From NCBI GenBank assembly GCA_045128735.1, contig JBGVRT010000133.1, positions 1 to 64,000 on the forward strand: a DNA stretch of 64,000 nucleotides, written 5' to 3'. The translations under genes were made by a program, and so were the position numbers. Below the pieces are notes generated by a model, which saw only the letters and a list, made by a program, of their open reading frames with translations, was not told where the DNA came from and did no database searches. The number at the start of each line of letters is the position of its first letter. The first letter of the stretch is position 1. The DNA is from RGIG8775 sp045128735. Its GTDB lineage: Bacteria > Bacillota > Clostridia > Oscillospirales > CAG-272. Positions 51,287-59,575 of the stretch are shown here, piece after piece.

Positions 51287-52012
51287 TTATTCCAACGTGC
51301 TCAACAAATTTGCATGTGCCTCTTCATCCACCTGCTCAACAGGCTGAGACGAGCGCATATTCGTCATATGCGCGCCTTCGGCTGTTCCCTCTTCGGGTCC
51401 GAACGCCATTACACCGCCAAGAGCTACGGTACAGCAAAGTGCTACCGCCGCAACGCTTGCCAGGGCACGTCCTTTTACGTTAGCCAATTTTTCAAAGAAA
51501 GAATCAAGCTTTCCGCTTTCTATCCTTGCCTGCTGAACGGGGCTCTTCACAAGAGTCTCTGCACCTGCCGCCTTCTGAGGTGCGGTGCGGTTAGGACGGT
51601 TCTTCTTCGCCGCCTTTGCGTTAAGCTTTGCAATCTGCTCTATCTTCTTGCGGTTAACTGCAATGCGAGGAGTGTCCTCACTCTTCTTTTCCGCGGGAGC
51701 TACAGTTTCAACGCTCATTGCACCAAAGGTATCGTGGCATCTTTCAAAATAAGAAATATAGTCCTCGGTGGTCATATAGCTGACTCCGCCCGACTTTCCG
51801 CTCTTGTACATCGAAATGCCGCCAAAGGTCTTGCTTTCGCCGTAAGCCTCAAGAGCCACCTCGTAAGCCTTTGCGCCGTTGCGCTCCTGTTCTATTGCCT
51901 CGGCATTCGAATACGCGGTTGCTTTTTCGGCATATCTGCGTCTGAGCTTCTTTTCAAGCATCAAAAAATTTTCATCAACAACTATATTCGGTCTGTTTTC
52001 TTGCATAGTCAT
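51287..52012 (-). CDS. Unrecognised single-pass membrane protein in the ftsL position
   Basis: 241 residues from the ATG at 52012 (GGAGG ten bases upstream); the frame opens further but has no other ribosome site. A charged cytoplasmic region of about 170 residues, with ENFLMLEKKLRRRYAEKATAY and Lys/Ala-rich stretches, precedes one hydrophobic segment at about residues 178-200 (ALASVAAVALCCTVALGGVMAF). A short acidic tail of about 40 residues follows outside. It lies between rsmH and the PBP gene, where ftsL normally sits, but FtsL is about 100-120 residues with an N-terminal membrane segment and external coiled coil. I do not recognise its family. Confidence 0.7.
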   Translation of the reverse strand: MTMQENRPNIVVDENFLMLEKKLRRRYAEKATAYSNAEAIEQERNGAKAYEVALEAYGESKTFGGISMYKSGKSGGVSYMTTEDYISYFERCHDTFGAMSVETVAPAEKKSEDTPRIAVNRKKIEQIAKLNAKAAKKNRPNRTAPQKAAGAETLVKSPVQQARIESGKLDSFFEKLANVKGRALASVAAVALCCTVALGGVMAFGPEEGTAEGAHMTNMRSSQPVEQVDEEAHANLLSTLE

Positions 52013-52040
52013 TATCCGAACGCCTCCTTTTTTCTTACTT

Positions 52041-52991
52041 TCAGTTGATTTTTTCTGCCACTCTGAGCTTTGCGCTATGGGAACGTGAATTTTCTTCAAG
52101 CTCCTCTGCGCTCGGCAGAATGGGTTTGCTGTTCACAAGCCTTAATCGGGGCTTGTTGCCGCACACGCATATAGGGAAATCCTTTGGGCACGTGCACCCC
52201 TTGGTGTATTTTACAAACTCTTGTTTAACTATTCTGTCCTCAAGAGAGTGGAATGTGATTATGGCGATCCTCCCGCCTTCGCCCAGCAGATCAACTGCGG
52301 AACGAATGGCGGGAGCTATAACAGAAAGCTCCTTGTTCACTTCAATGCGGATTGCCTGGAATGTACGCTTCGCAGGGTGCGACCCACCTTCTCGCATCGC
52401 TGCGGGCATCGCATTTTTAACGACGTGAACAAGTTCGCCCGTCGTATTTATGGGTTTCTGTGTCCTGGCAAATACTATTTTAGAGGCGATCTTGCCGGCA
52501 AATCTGTCCTCTCCGTACTCATATATGATTCTTTTTAATTCGGACTCGGAATACTCGTTCACCACGTTCCACGCGCTGACAGCGAGACGCTTGTCCATTC
52601 TCATATCAAGCGGTGCGTCCGCCATATATGAGAACCCACGGCTTGCCTCATCAAGCTGAAACGAGCTGACACCGAGGTCAAGAAGAAGTCCGTCTATTTT
52701 TTCTATACCAAGCTCACGGCAAACGTCCGCGAGGTTCGAGAAATTGTTTCTTACTACCGTTACCTTATCTCCGAACACCGAAAGTCTTTCGGTGGCGGTC
52801 TTTATAGCGTCCTCGTCCTGGTCAATGGAAATAAGCCTTCCTTTTTCTCCAAGCCGCTTCGCTATCTCCGACGAATGACCCGCACCTCCGCAGGTGCCGT
52901 CTACGTAAACGCCGTCGGGCTTTATATCAAGTGCATCTATGCACTCCCAAAGGAGCACCGATTTATGTTGGAAATTTATCTGCTCGCTCAT
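52041..52991 (-). CDS. rsmH: 16S rRNA (cytosine-1402-N4)-methyltransferase RsmH
   Basis: SAM-dependent rRNA methyltransferase (MraW). 316 residues: FQHKSVLLWECIDAL, YVDGTCGGAGHSSEIAKRL (SAM motif), DGLLLDLGVSSFQLDEASRGFSYM in pieces, RIEVNKEL, and IITFHSLEDRIVKQEF. The ATG at 52991 lies two bases after the mraZ stop codon and has no strong ribosome site, so translation is probably coupled to mraZ. Confidence 0.97.
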   Translation of the reverse strand: MSEQINFQHKSVLLWECIDALDIKPDGVYVDGTCGGAGHSSEIAKRLGEKGRLISIDQDEDAIKTATERLSVFGDKVTVVRNNFSNLADVCRELGIEKIDGLLLDLGVSSFQLDEASRGFSYMADAPLDMRMDKRLAVSAWNVVNEYSESELKRIIYEYGEDRFAGKIASKIVFARTQKPINTTGELVHVVKNAMPAAMREGGSHPAKRTFQAIRIEVNKELSVIAPAIRSAVDLLGEGGRIAIITFHSLEDRIVKQEFVKYTKGCTCPKDFPICVCGNKPRLRLVNSKPILPSAEELEENSRSHSAKLRVAEKIN

Positions 52992-52992
52992 A

Positions 52993-53415
52993 TCAGTTAT
53001 CGCTTGCGGCAAGAATTGCACGCCAATCGAGCGCCTTTTCTTCTTCAATAGCCGCTTGATCGTTTTCGTCAGCCCAAACCTCGGCTGTGTTTACGCAACC
53101 TACGATAACCGCGTTCTTTGTAATTCCCGCATACTCCATAAGATTTGCGGAGAGAACTATTCTTCCCTGAGAGTCGGGAGTTACCTGTATTGCCGTACGG
53201 CTCATAGCACGCATTGCAACCTCGCGCTGAAGCGCGGGAAGCTTTTTGATGGGTTCAATGTAATTATCCCATTCGCTCATTGCTATAAGTTTAAGTGCCG
53301 CACCGCTCATACTCTGTGCTACTACGAAAGTTTCGCCAAGCTCTTCGCGGAATTTGGCGGGCACGAACATTCTGTTTTTACTGTCAACTGTATGCTTAAA
53401 CTCGCCTAAAAGCAT
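52993..53415 (-). CDS. mraZ: Transcriptional regulator MraZ
   Basis: AbrB-fold DNA-binding protein that controls the dcw operon. 140 residues with two repeats, each with the DxxxR motif: LGEFKHTVDSKNRMFVPAKFRE and QVTPDSQGRIVLSANLMEY. The ATG at 53415 has AGGAG upstream; the frame continues upstream but the protein start MLLGEFKHTVD matches homologues. First gene of the cluster, directly followed by rsmH. Candidate MraZ binding repeats lie at 53525-53544. Confidence 0.96.
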   Translation of the reverse strand: MLLGEFKHTVDSKNRMFVPAKFREELGETFVVAQSMSGAALKLIAMSEWDNYIEPIKKLPALQREVAMRAMSRTAIQVTPDSQGRIVLSANLMEYAGITKNAVIVGCVNTAEVWADENDQAAIEEEKALDWRAILAASDN

Positions 53416-53524
53416 GAAGCCTGACTCCTTTCGTAAAATTCCTCCACGGCGGTGACACACAAGCTCAAATCAAGCTTTTTTACCGTCTCAAATGGAGCTT
53501 TTTCGTGATTTGGCACTTGGTTTT

Positions 53525-53544
53525 GCACCACATCACACCACTTT
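53525..53544 (-). promoter_or_regulatory. Candidate MraZ binding repeats
   Basis: On the minus strand AAAGTGG and GATGTGG occur ten bases apart (two TGGTG words at 53536-53540 and 53526-53530), matching the ten-base periodic repeats bound by MraZ. They lie about 40 bases downstream of the promoter. Confidence 0.55.
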
Positions 53545-53584
53545 GATTGTTTTTTGCTCCATTTTCCCCCGCTTTGGTGTTCTT

Positions 53585-53613
53585 ATTATACACCATATTT
53601 CAGATTTTGTAAA
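53585..53613 (-). promoter_or_regulatory. Promoter for the dcw cluster
   Basis: TTTACA (53608-53613), 17 bases, TATAAT (53585-53590) on the minus strand. The untranslated leader to mraZ is about 165 bases; apart from the MraZ repeats I see nothing else in the gap 53416-53787 except the terminator at its right end. Confidence 0.8.
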
Positions 53614-53726
53614 TACCCCCGAGAAAATTTTTTTAGATTTTTTCAAGTTTTTTTCGGATTTTTCGTATACTTCGGCGATGTATTTACATATATTTCTTTT
53701 ATATCCTTTTTTTTACATTTCTACAA

Positions 53727-53767
53727 TCAAAAGGAAAAGGCTATCTTCTTTTACGACAGCCTTTTCC
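53727..53767 (-). terminator. Terminator after the YhcC-like gene
   Basis: GGAAAAGGCT and AGCCTTTTCC (53733-53742 and 53758-53767) form the base of a stem; the T-tract after it on the minus strand is short. Confidence 0.65.
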
Positions 53768-53787
53768 GTATAATTTTGTTTTTTTAA

Positions 53788-54759
53788 CTATGTTTTTGGC
53801 GAATAACAGCGTCCCTGCCAAGTGTTTCGTTCAAACATCAGCTTATCTACGTCGTTGATGACCGACACCTTTTTTCTGCTCCATTCGGGAGCCAGAAGAT
53901 CCTCCGACATTCCGTCGCCCGTCAGCCTTGCCACAACAGTTTTCGGTGGCAAAAGTTCAAGTGCTCTGACCACAAGGTCGATATAGCGTTCCCTTTCAAG
54001 CGGTTTATAGCCGCCGTCAAGATATATCTTACCGAGTCGGCTTGATGCGAGGACGTGCAAAAGATGTATTTTCACCTGCTCGGGTTTAAGCTCTGCCACC
54101 TTGCGAACCGTTTCAAGTATCATTTCGTCGGTCTCATCGGGAAGTCCGAAAATGATATGAACACAGATATTTATTTTCTCGCTTGCACTACGAAGCTTCC
54201 GATATCCATCCACAAAATCGGCATAGCTATGTCCACGGTTTATAAGCTGCGCGGTTGAGTCGTGGGCACTTTGAAGCCCAAGCTCAACTGTAAGGGTAGT
54301 GCGCTCCGCAAGCTCGGCAAGATATGTAACGGTGCCGTCCTCAAGACAGTCGGCACGGGTGGCGATATTCATTCCCACAACTCCATCCTGCGCAAGAGCC
54401 TCCTCAAACATCGGGCGCAACACCTCAAGGGGTGCGTAGGTATTGGTATGGGCTTGGAAATAAGGTATACATCTCTCTACCGACCATTTTGACGACAGCT
54501 TTTCGCGTGTTATCCTGAACTGCTCGCTTACAGATAGTGCCGCGCTTTCGGCAAAATCTCCGCTTCCTCTTGACGAGCAATATATGCAACCGCCCACACC
54601 GCATTTTCCGTCGATATTGGGGCAGGTAAAGCCGCCGTCAATAGGTATCTTGGCGCATTTGCCGCAAAAGGTCTGCTTCAGATAATAATCATAGGTATAG
54701 TACCTTTTATTAGAGTCGCTGTACTCGAAAGGGTTTATGCTTTTTTGAGTTACTTTCAT
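53788..54759 (-). CDS. Radical SAM protein, YhcC/TIGR01212 type
   Basis: Radical SAM enzyme of 323 residues. The atypical cluster motif CPNIDGKCGVGGCIYC (residues about 38-53) is the mark of the YhcC family; YFQAHTNTYAPLEVL, IATRADCLED, VELGLQSAHD and HIIFGLPDETDEMI follow. The biochemical role of YhcC proteins is not well defined. The ATG at 54759 has GGAG five bases upstream; the longer open frame reads into a terminator hairpin and is rejected. Monocistronic by flanking terminators. Confidence 0.9.
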   Translation of the reverse strand: MKVTQKSINPFEYSDSNKRYYTYDYYLKQTFCGKCAKIPIDGGFTCPNIDGKCGVGGCIYCSSRGSGDFAESAALSVSEQFRITREKLSSKWSVERCIPYFQAHTNTYAPLEVLRPMFEEALAQDGVVGMNIATRADCLEDGTVTYLAELAERTTLTVELGLQSAHDSTAQLINRGHSYADFVDGYRKLRSASEKINICVHIIFGLPDETDEMILETVRKVAELKPEQVKIHLLHVLASSRLGKIYLDGGYKPLERERYIDLVVRALELLPPKTVVARLTGDGMSEDLLAPEWSRKKVSVINDVDKLMFERNTWQGRCYSPKT

Positions 54760-54770
54760 TTCATCTCCAA

Positions 54771-54799
54771 AAAAGTCCAAAGAAAACTTTGGACTTTTT
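54771..54799. terminator. Terminator after the aminotransferase gene
   Basis: AAAAGTCCAAAG and CTTTGGACTTTT (12 pairs, four-base loop) with T-rich flanks on both strands. Confidence 0.85.
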
Positions 54800-54803
54800 A
54801 TAA

Positions 54804-56093
54804 TTATACGTTTTTCTCGCTGATGAGCTTTTCTACAGCCGAAAGCTTTACGCAAAGGGTAAAGACGTTCATTGCCACTATAAGGTCCTCGTCTGAGGGA
54901 TAAGTGGGTGCAATTCTAATATTTCTGTCGCGAAGGTCGTTACCGTAGGGGTAAGTCGCGCCCGCGGTGGTCAAGGTTATTCCCACGTCGCTTGCGAGCG
55001 TAAAGGCTCTCTTGGCGCATCCGTCCATTGTATAAAGGCTGATAAAATATCCGCCGAGAGGCTTTGTCCAGGTAGCCGCGCCCGTATCTCCAAGCTCGCG
55101 TTCAAGTATCTCAAGCACGGTATCGAACTTAGGTCTGATAAGGTCGGCAAGCTTCATCATATGCTTTTTGATATTTTCAGCGTTTCCAAAATATTTTACG
55201 TGGCGTATCTGATTTATCTTATCGTATCCGATAGTCTGAACGCCCATTATTTTTTTGTTGAAATCCATATTGCGCTCGGATGCGGCAAACATAGCCACGC
55301 CCGCGCCCGGATAGGATATCTTCGAGGTGGATGCAAAATAATAAACTCTGTCCTCTGTGCCGTACTTTTCGCAAAGAGCAAAAATGTCGGCGAGCTTATC
55401 GCTCTTGTCGGGGTAAAGGTCGTGAATAACGTAAGCGTTATCCCAGAAAATTCTGAAGTCCTTTGCCGCGGTTTTCATTTTAGCAAGTCTCTTTACTGTA
55501 GTGTCGGAATATGTGATTCCGTCGGGATTGGAATATTTGGGACAGCACCAGATTCCCTTTATCGCAGGGTCTTTGGCGCAAAGTGCCTCTACCGCGTCCA
55601 TATCGGGACCCGTAGGCGTCATATCAACGGTTATCATCTCGATGCCGAGAGACTGACAGATTGCAAAGTGGCGGTCGTAACCGGGTGCGGGGCAAAGGAA
55701 TTTTATCTTACGCTCCTTTATCCACGGACGGTCGCTTGAGCAAACTCCGTAAAGAAGAGCGCGCGCCACCGCGTCATACATAAGGTTAAGCGACGAGTTA
55801 CCCGCAACGAATATCATCTTTTCGGGAATCTCGAGAAGCTCCGAAAAGAGCTTTTTCGCCTCGGGAATACCGTCAAGAAGTCCGTAATTTCGGTAGTCAG
55901 CACCGCTTTCGGAGTAGCAGTCCTCATTTGTGATGCAATCCAGCATATCAGCCATTATGTCAAGCTGTTTACTACCGGGCTTGCCGCGCGAAAGGTCGAG
56001 AGACAGTCCCATCTCCTTATACTTCTTATATTCACTTACAAGATTTTCCTTAAGTTCGAACAGTTGTGCCCTGCTCAGCTTCGTATATTCCAT
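54804..56093 (-). CDS. Class I aminotransferase (PLP-dependent)
   Basis: Fold-type I PLP enzyme, 429 residues, of the long aspartate-aminotransferase-like group (PF12897 type) found in Firmicutes. Visible: LDLSRGKPGSKQLDIMADML, DYRNYGLLDGIPEAKKLF, FVAGNSSLNLMYDAV, a PLP-binding DNAYVIHDLYPD, and the Schiff-base Lys in ASTSKISYPGAGVAMF. Substrate pair not determined. ATG at 56093 with AGGAG six bases upstream. Own promoter at 56127-56155. Confidence 0.9.
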   Translation of the reverse strand: MEYTKLSRAQLFELKENLVSEYKKYKEMGLSLDLSRGKPGSKQLDIMADMLDCITNEDCYSESGADYRNYGLLDGIPEAKKLFSELLEIPEKMIFVAGNSSLNLMYDAVARALLYGVCSSDRPWIKERKIKFLCPAPGYDRHFAICQSLGIEMITVDMTPTGPDMDAVEALCAKDPAIKGIWCCPKYSNPDGITYSDTTVKRLAKMKTAAKDFRIFWDNAYVIHDLYPDKSDKLADIFALCEKYGTEDRVYYFASTSKISYPGAGVAMFAASERNMDFNKKIMGVQTIGYDKINQIRHVKYFGNAENIKKHMMKLADLIRPKFDTVLEILERELGDTGAATWTKPLGGYFISLYTMDGCAKRAFTLASDVGITLTTAGATYPYGNDLRDRNIRIAPTYPSDEDLIVAMNVFTLCVKLSAVEKLISEKNV

Positions 56094-56126
56094 CAAAATC
56101 TCCTCGGGTTTAGCGTTATCCCGTTT

Positions 56127-56155
56127 ATTATATCACAGCACTTTCAAAAAAGCAA
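56127..56155 (-). promoter_or_regulatory. Promoter for the aminotransferase gene
   Basis: TTGCTT (56150-56155), 17 bases, TATAAT (56127-56132) on the minus strand. Confidence 0.72.
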
Positions 56156-56171
56156 GATGTTTTTTGAATTT

Positions 56172-56250
56172 TTGCAAAAATATTTGAAAAACCCCGTTTC
56201 TTCCTGCATTTGCAAGTTGTTTTTGCAAGATTTAATATTTTTCTTGCAAG
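56172..56250. repeat. Cluster of TTGCAA words
   Basis: TTGCAA at 56172 and TTGCAAG at 56210, 56223 and 56244 lie between the aminotransferase promoter and the helicase stop codon. Purpose unknown. Confidence 0.45.
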
Positions 56251-56262
56251 AATCCTGCATTT

Positions 56263-58656
56263 TTATTCTCTCTCGCGCCAAAACCGTCCAACCACTTCGG
56301 CAAGCGATGCGGCGTCACCCACGTAACGCAGGTGATTCCAATGCTTCGGGAACAGCTTTTGGTAGGTGGGCAGACCGTATCTGTCGTCAATAAGCACCAC
56401 TATTCCCTTGTCCTCTTCACGCCTTATGACACGTCCCGCCGCCTGAAGAACGTTATTCATTCCCGGGTAGGTGTAAGCGTACTCAAAGCCGTTTTCATAG
56501 CGGTTTTCGAAATAGTCCCGCATAATATTGCGCTCGCTTGAAAAGCCCGGAAGTCCCACACCCACTATGATACTGCCGATAAGTCGGTTTCCCGGCAGGT
56601 CAACGCCCTCCGAGAAGCTTCCGCCAAGAACGCAGAAGCCTATTCTCATTTTATTCTCATCGTCCTTAAACGATTCAATAAACTCCTCGTGCTGAGCACG
56701 GCTCATTCCGCGGCGTTGCACTATTGTGCGCACCTTGGGGTATTTTTTCACAAAAGCCTCGTGCACCTTTTCAAGGTAGCCGTAGGACGGAAAATATGCG
56801 ATATAGTTTCCCGCCTTTGGCGACACCGCCGCCGCTATGCAGGTTGCTATTTTCTTATAGCTTTTATCTCTGTCCTCAAAACGTGTGCTAACGGTGTCAA
56901 CTGCCGCTACGCAAAGATTTTTTTGCTCGTATGGCGAGGCAAGCTCAAGGCAAAGCGACTTTTTTCCGCCGCCAAGCAGATCACAGAAATAGGAAAGCGG
57001 TGCAAGAGTTGCCGAGAACATCACCGACGCGCGACCAAGCGAAAGAATACCGTCAAGGATATCCGATGGGTCAATACAATTAAGCGAAACGGTGGTTTCA
57101 GCCCCTGCAAGCTCGACGTAGGTCATAAATTTATCGTCGTAATATTCGAGCACGCAATTGAATTTGCGCACCGACGAATAAACGCGGTCAATTATCTCGT
57201 AAAATTCGCTGTCCTTATTATATTTAATCCACTTTTCGAGTCTTTCTCCAAAAGCTATTGATGCCTCGGACACCGACACAACGCTGTTACGGCTTATGTA
57301 ATAGCCCGTCTCGTTGCCCACTGCATCGGTTCGCATATTGTCACGGCAAAGCTTTTTAGTCTCCTTAAGCGCCGATATCATATATGAAAAGCTTTCGCCA
57401 AGCTCCGGAACAAAGCTTCCCACTGCGCTGTACGCCGTCTCGATTTCACACCTCGAAAGAGTAGCCGAATATATCGCTCTCGCTCGGTCAACAAGATTAT
57501 GCGCCTCGTCTATGAGGAACACGTACTCTCCGAAATCACCGGGGCGGTCAAAGTAGCGTTTTATATGAACGAACGGGTCAAAAAGATAGTTGTAGTCACA
57601 TATTATTATATCGCAAAGCTCCGAAAGGTCAAGCGACAGCTCATATGGGCAAACGTCGTACTTATTTGCCACCTCTGTAATAACCGACGCGTAAAATCCG
57701 TTTTGCTTTGACATCAGCTCCTCTATTGCCGCGCCCGCCTTATCCTTGTAGCGTTTGGCGTACTGACAGTCACGCTCGTTGCAATAGCGCGCGTCTCGGC
57801 AGCCTCCGTTTTTGGCTTTTTCGGAGCAGCACATTGCGTCCTTTGAGGAAAGCACCACCGTCTTAAGCTTCGCCCCAGCCTCGCAAAGTCTGCCTGCCGC
57901 CGCGTAAGCCTCGCGGGCGGTGTCGGTCTTTGCGGTAAAATAAAAAATTTTATCGCATCTTCCCTTTCCGAAAGCGCGCACCGCGGGGTAGAGCACAGAA
58001 ACAGTCTTTCCTATTCCCGTAGGAGCTTGGGCGAACATTCTGCGTTTTTTGCGAATGACCGAAGCAACGCCCCGCATCATTTCATCCTGTCCCTCACGAA
58101 TGTCGCTATAGGGGAATTTCAAATCAAGCGCGGAGGTGCGCACGCCGGTTTCGTGGAATATTGTGTGATTTATTCTGAACTGCATTGACGACAAGAGGTT
58201 TTTTACAGTCGCTTCAAGCTCGGAAATATAGAATTTCTTTTCATATATTTTAATTTCGCCGTCAGCACTGCTCTTATGCACAACGCGAGTGTATATAACC
58301 TCAAGTCCGTCACGAAGGCAGACAAGATAAGCACAGCATCTTATATATCCCCACAGCTCCTCACGCGGAGGCTTGGCAACGCGTGACGGAGAAACACACC
58401 GCACTACGTCAGTGCGCATTCCGCCTTTCATTTCAATCAGACCGTCAACAACACCCGTAAGCTTGAAATTTCTTGCCATATGTGTAAAACTTTTCGTAAC
58501 CTCAAGCGATGGATTATATCCGTCATTAAGCTCGGTCATCAGATTTACCGCCTCGTCGTCGGCAGAGGTTCTTGTATATTCTCCCACACCGAAGGTATGC
58601 AAACAGAGCTCTGCCACAGACAGCTCAACGCATTTCGTTTCTATATTATATTTCAC
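56263..58656 (-). CDS. DinG/XPD-like helicase with degenerate nuclease domain
   Basis: Superfamily 2 iron-sulphur helicase, 797 residues. Walker A APTGIGKT (about residue 215), four-Cys cluster motif in CCSEKAKNGGC ... CNERDCQY, DEAH box LIDEAHNLVD, and C-terminal motifs FSATLAPLSYF, GSFSEGVDLPGNRL and AAGRVIRREEDKG. The first 160 residues correspond to the PD-(D/E)XK nuclease region of clostridial homologues: GVVDGLIE keeps the Asp, but the ExK part reads VVRCVSP, so the nuclease is probably inactive. GTG start eight bases after GGAGG. Divergent from mecA. Confidence 0.88.
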   Translation of the reverse strand: MKYNIETKCVELSVAELCLHTFGVGEYTRTSADDEAVNLMTELNDGYNPSLEVTKSFTHMARNFKLTGVVDGLIEMKGGMRTDVVRCVSPSRVAKPPREELWGYIRCCAYLVCLRDGLEVIYTRVVHKSSADGEIKIYEKKFYISELEATVKNLLSSMQFRINHTIFHETGVRTSALDLKFPYSDIREGQDEMMRGVASVIRKKRRMFAQAPTGIGKTVSVLYPAVRAFGKGRCDKIFYFTAKTDTAREAYAAAGRLCEAGAKLKTVVLSSKDAMCCSEKAKNGGCRDARYCNERDCQYAKRYKDKAGAAIEELMSKQNGFYASVITEVANKYDVCPYELSLDLSELCDIIICDYNYLFDPFVHIKRYFDRPGDFGEYVFLIDEAHNLVDRARAIYSATLSRCEIETAYSAVGSFVPELGESFSYMISALKETKKLCRDNMRTDAVGNETGYYISRNSVVSVSEASIAFGERLEKWIKYNKDSEFYEIIDRVYSSVRKFNCVLEYYDDKFMTYVELAGAETTVSLNCIDPSDILDGILSLGRASVMFSATLAPLSYFCDLLGGGKKSLCLELASPYEQKNLCVAAVDTVSTRFEDRDKSYKKIATCIAAAVSPKAGNYIAYFPSYGYLEKVHEAFVKKYPKVRTIVQRRGMSRAQHEEFIESFKDDENKMRIGFCVLGGSFSEGVDLPGNRLIGSIIVGVGLPGFSSERNIMRDYFENRYENGFEYAYTYPGMNNVLQAAGRVIRREEDKGIVVLIDDRYGLPTYQKLFPKHWNHLRYVGDAASLAEVVGRFWRERE

Positions 58657-58760
58657 GGCAAAGCCCTCCTTTCCCTCGGGTATTCTGAGTTTTCTTAGAT
58701 AAGTATATCACATATTTGCCAATTCGTCAACGCTTTTGAATTTTTCCATTATTTTAGGGG

Positions 58761-58789
58761 TTACATTTTTTCACGAAATAGATTATAAT
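58761..58789 (+). promoter_or_regulatory. Promoter for mecA
   Basis: TTACAT (58761-58766), 17 bases, TATAAT (58784-58789). The -35 match is weak. Confidence 0.55.
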
Positions 58790-58826
58790 TATATCAGACA
58801 CGAAAATTTTACAAGGAGGTAACAAC

Positions 58827-59477
58827 GTGGAGCTGATAATGATAAGCTCAAGCAAGCTGAAAATAATGCTTTCTGCTGACGATATGCAAAAGTACGCGCT
58901 TGACGCGGACGTAAACTATGCCGACTCAAAAACAAGAAGGGCTTTCAGGACAATCCTCGAGGAAGCCAAACAAAAGACGGGATTTGACGCTGAGAGCGAA
59001 AAGATATTTATTCAGCTCTACCCCTCAAAAAAGGGCGGTTGCGAGGTGTACATAACGAAGATAGACGATGACACCGATGCTGAATACGCAGAGCTTTCGC
59101 TAAAGCTCTACGGAGAGTCAAAATGCGGACGGAAAAGCTCCGAAAAAAGTTCGGGAATAATCCCATCCTCCAAAAAGCAGGTGGCGAGGGAGAGACGGCG
59201 CGCCTATTCATTTTCGTCTCTTGAGGACCTTTTAGCCGTATGCCGCCGTCTGAAGCTGATAAAGTGGAAGGGGCAAAGCAGCGCGTACAGCGAAAACGGC
59301 AGATTTTATATTACCTTGAAGGACAAAGGCTGCTCTGACAGCTTGCACATCGACCGACTTTATTTCATATCCGAGTACGGCACTTTTGAAAACCACGACC
59401 GACTCAGCAAAAGCCTGCCCGAGCACGCAACCTGCATTTGTGAGCGCGACGCAGTGGAAAAGCTTGGCGCTCTTTAG
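58827..59477 (+). CDS. mecA: Adaptor protein MecA
   Basis: Adaptor that delivers substrates such as ComK to the ClpCP protease in Bacillus. 216 residues, the usual length. N-terminal domain: ISSSKLKIMLSADDMQKYAL and the GFDAESEKIFIQLYPSKKGGCEVYITK pattern spread over residues 50-77. C-terminal domain: YSFSSLEDLLAVCRRLK and YFISEYGTF. A low-complexity Lys/Ser linker joins them. GTG start seven bases after AAGGAGG. clpC is not in this window. Monocistronic. Confidence 0.88.
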   Translation: MELIMISSSKLKIMLSADDMQKYALDADVNYADSKTRRAFRTILEEAKQKTGFDAESEKIFIQLYPSKKGGCEVYITKIDDDTDAEYAELSLKLYGESKCGRKSSEKSSGIIPSSKKQVARERRRAYSFSSLEDLLAVCRRLKLIKWKGQSSAYSENGRFYITLKDKGCSDSLHIDRLYFISEYGTFENHDRLSKSLPEHATCICERDAVEKLGAL

Positions 59478-59516
59478 CAAAAAGCTCGGAAATTGTCGGA
59501 AATTTTAATAAGCTAT

Positions 59517-59544
59517 TGAAAAATTTATCCTCTTGTGTTATAAT
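59517..59544 (+). promoter_or_regulatory. Promoter for the uracil-DNA glycosylase gene
   Basis: TTGAAA (59517-59522), 16 bases, TATAAT (59539-59544) with an upstream TGT (extended -10). Confidence 0.75.
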
Positions 59545-59575
59545 GTATAAGATATATTTTCACACAGGAGATATT

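Noticed and set aside
54760..54855. N-terminal extension of the YhcC-like gene
   Set aside because: It would be encoded by the terminator hairpin and the end of the aminotransferase gene; the ATG at 54759 has GGAG upstream.
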